In this document: in pieces, positions 14,808 to 15,361 of the stretch
Numbering within the stretch: position 1 is the first letter of the stretch
Layout: every line of letters begins with the position of its first letter
DNA from: Methanobacteriota archaeon
GTDB lineage: Archaea; Halobacteriota; Methanosarcinia; Methanosarcinales; Methanosarcinaceae
Assembly (NCBI GenBank): GCA_023399215.1
Contig: JAEWQJ010000057.1
Span: forward strand, 1 to 15,361
DNA length: 15,361 nucleotides
Direction of reading: 5' to 3'
Translations under genes and position numbers: made by a program
Notes under the pieces: generated by a model
What the model was told of the DNA's origin: nothing
Database searches by the model: none
The model's input: only the letters and a program-made list of their open reading frames with translations

Positions 14808-15361
14808 TCAGCTCCTCCCATAGACATCGTCAAATCTGACAATGTCCGCTTCATCTACAAGTTCCCCTAACTGCACTTCAATAATCTCAAGCGGAATTTT
14901 TCCCGGATTGGATAATCTGTGTTTTTCTCCTGCACTGATAAAAGTACTCTCGCCAGGTCTCAGGAAAAACTGCTGCCCGCTTACCTCCACACAGGCCATA
15001 CCTTTAACAACAACCCAGTGCTCACTACGATGGTAGTGCAGCTGGAGGCTTAACTTATGAGCAGGAAGTACGGTTATATTTTTAATCTTGTGCTCCGGAG
15101 AAGTTTCAAGTAAAGTATACGAGCCCCAGGGCCTATAAACAGTTTGACCTATGTATGCCCTTTCATCATTCCGGTCTTTAAGAGTTGAGACAATATCCTT
15201 AACCTTCTGGCTGCTGGATTTGGGGCAGACTAATAGAGCATCACTGGTATCAACAATAACCATGTCTTTAATATCAATGAGCGAAACAAGCTTACCGCAA
15301 CTTGAATATACGAGATTCCCATCGGAATTCAGCATTAGAGGATCACATTCGTGGACTACAT
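14808..15361 (-). CDS. manC: Mannose-1-phosphate guanylyltransferase / mannose-6-phosphate isomerase, C-terminal part (5' end outside window)
   Basis: The frame is open through the right edge, so the M codon at 15335 is internal, not the start. Visible: the end of the guanylyltransferase domain (DMVIVDTSDALLVCPKSSSQ, then KVKDIVSTLKDRNDER), the linker YRPWGSYTLLE, and the type II mannose-6-phosphate isomerase cupin (LSLQLHYHRSEHWVVVKGMA, GEKHRLSNPGKIPLEIIEVQ, then DEADIVRFDDVYGR). This order is diagnostic for ManC/CpsB/AlgA-type bifunctional enzymes of about 450-480 aa. It makes GDP-mannose from mannose-1-phosphate, and the cupin may interconvert fructose- and mannose-6-phosphate. It is read first of the visible genes, with the rmlC start 5 bp beyond its stop, so GDP-mannose and dTDP-rhamnose supply are probably co-expressed. 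Confidence 0.92.
   Translation of the reverse strand, partial: VVHECDPLMLNSDGNLVYSSCGKLVSLIDIKDMVIVDTSDALLVCPKSSSQKVKDIVSTLKDRNDERAYIGQTVYRPWGSYTLLETSPEHKIKNITVLPAHKLSLQLHYHRSEHWVVVKGMACVEVSGQQFFLRPGESTFISAGEKHRLSNPGKIPLEIIEVQLGELVDEADIVRFDDVYGRS

Overview
The window looks archaeal and most like Methanosarcina. This is inferred from the 5' part of an AglB/Stt3 oligosaccharyltransferase at the left edge, A+T-rich spacers with TATA-like boxes, Shine-Dalgarno sites of the GAGGTGA type, and TTG/GTG starts. No species can be fixed from the sequence alone. It is a surface-glycan / protein N-glycosylation locus with almost no housekeeping content.

Layout. (1) 1-1894, minus strand: aglB (cut by the window edge) with a GT4 glycosyltransferase upstream. 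(2) 1974-4327, plus strand: two GT4 glycosyltransferases with intact E-x7-E motifs. (3) 4477-8691, minus strand: an A+T-rich, decayed accessory segment holding three intact GT-A fold glycosyltransferases (a WbbL-like GT2, a Glyco_tranf_2_5-like protein and a classical GT2). Between them lie two recognisable C-terminal stubs of dead GT4 genes, one unidentified gene tail, an 18-bp tandem repeat, and two related ~115-bp non-coding elements with terminal inverted repeats and 4-bp target duplications (MITE-like). (4) 8896-10332, plus strand: a Wzx-type flippase with its own promoter. (5) 10591-15361, minus strand: a compact operon read in the order manC (cut by the right edge), rmlC, rmlB, rmlD, rmlA, GT4. 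It makes GDP-mannose and dTDP-L-rhamnose and ends in a glycosyltransferase.

How the genes could work together: RmlA, RmlB, RmlC and RmlD convert glucose-1-phosphate to dTDP-L-rhamnose, and ManC supplies GDP-mannose. The GT2/GT4 enzymes would assemble a lipid-linked oligosaccharide on the cytoplasmic face, the flippase would move it across the membrane, and AglB would transfer it to asparagines of S-layer or other exported proteins. The link between this glycan and AglB rests on neighbourhood only.

The least ordinary part is 5700-8700. Both copies of the MITE-like element lie in the same orientation on either side of one glycosyltransferase gene, and both sit at or beside the broken 5' edge of a dead gene tail. 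The left copy is inserted exactly at the centre of an imperfect palindrome whose 4-nt centre became the target duplication. No wholly new system is evident. The element family and the gene-decay pattern deserve the second look.
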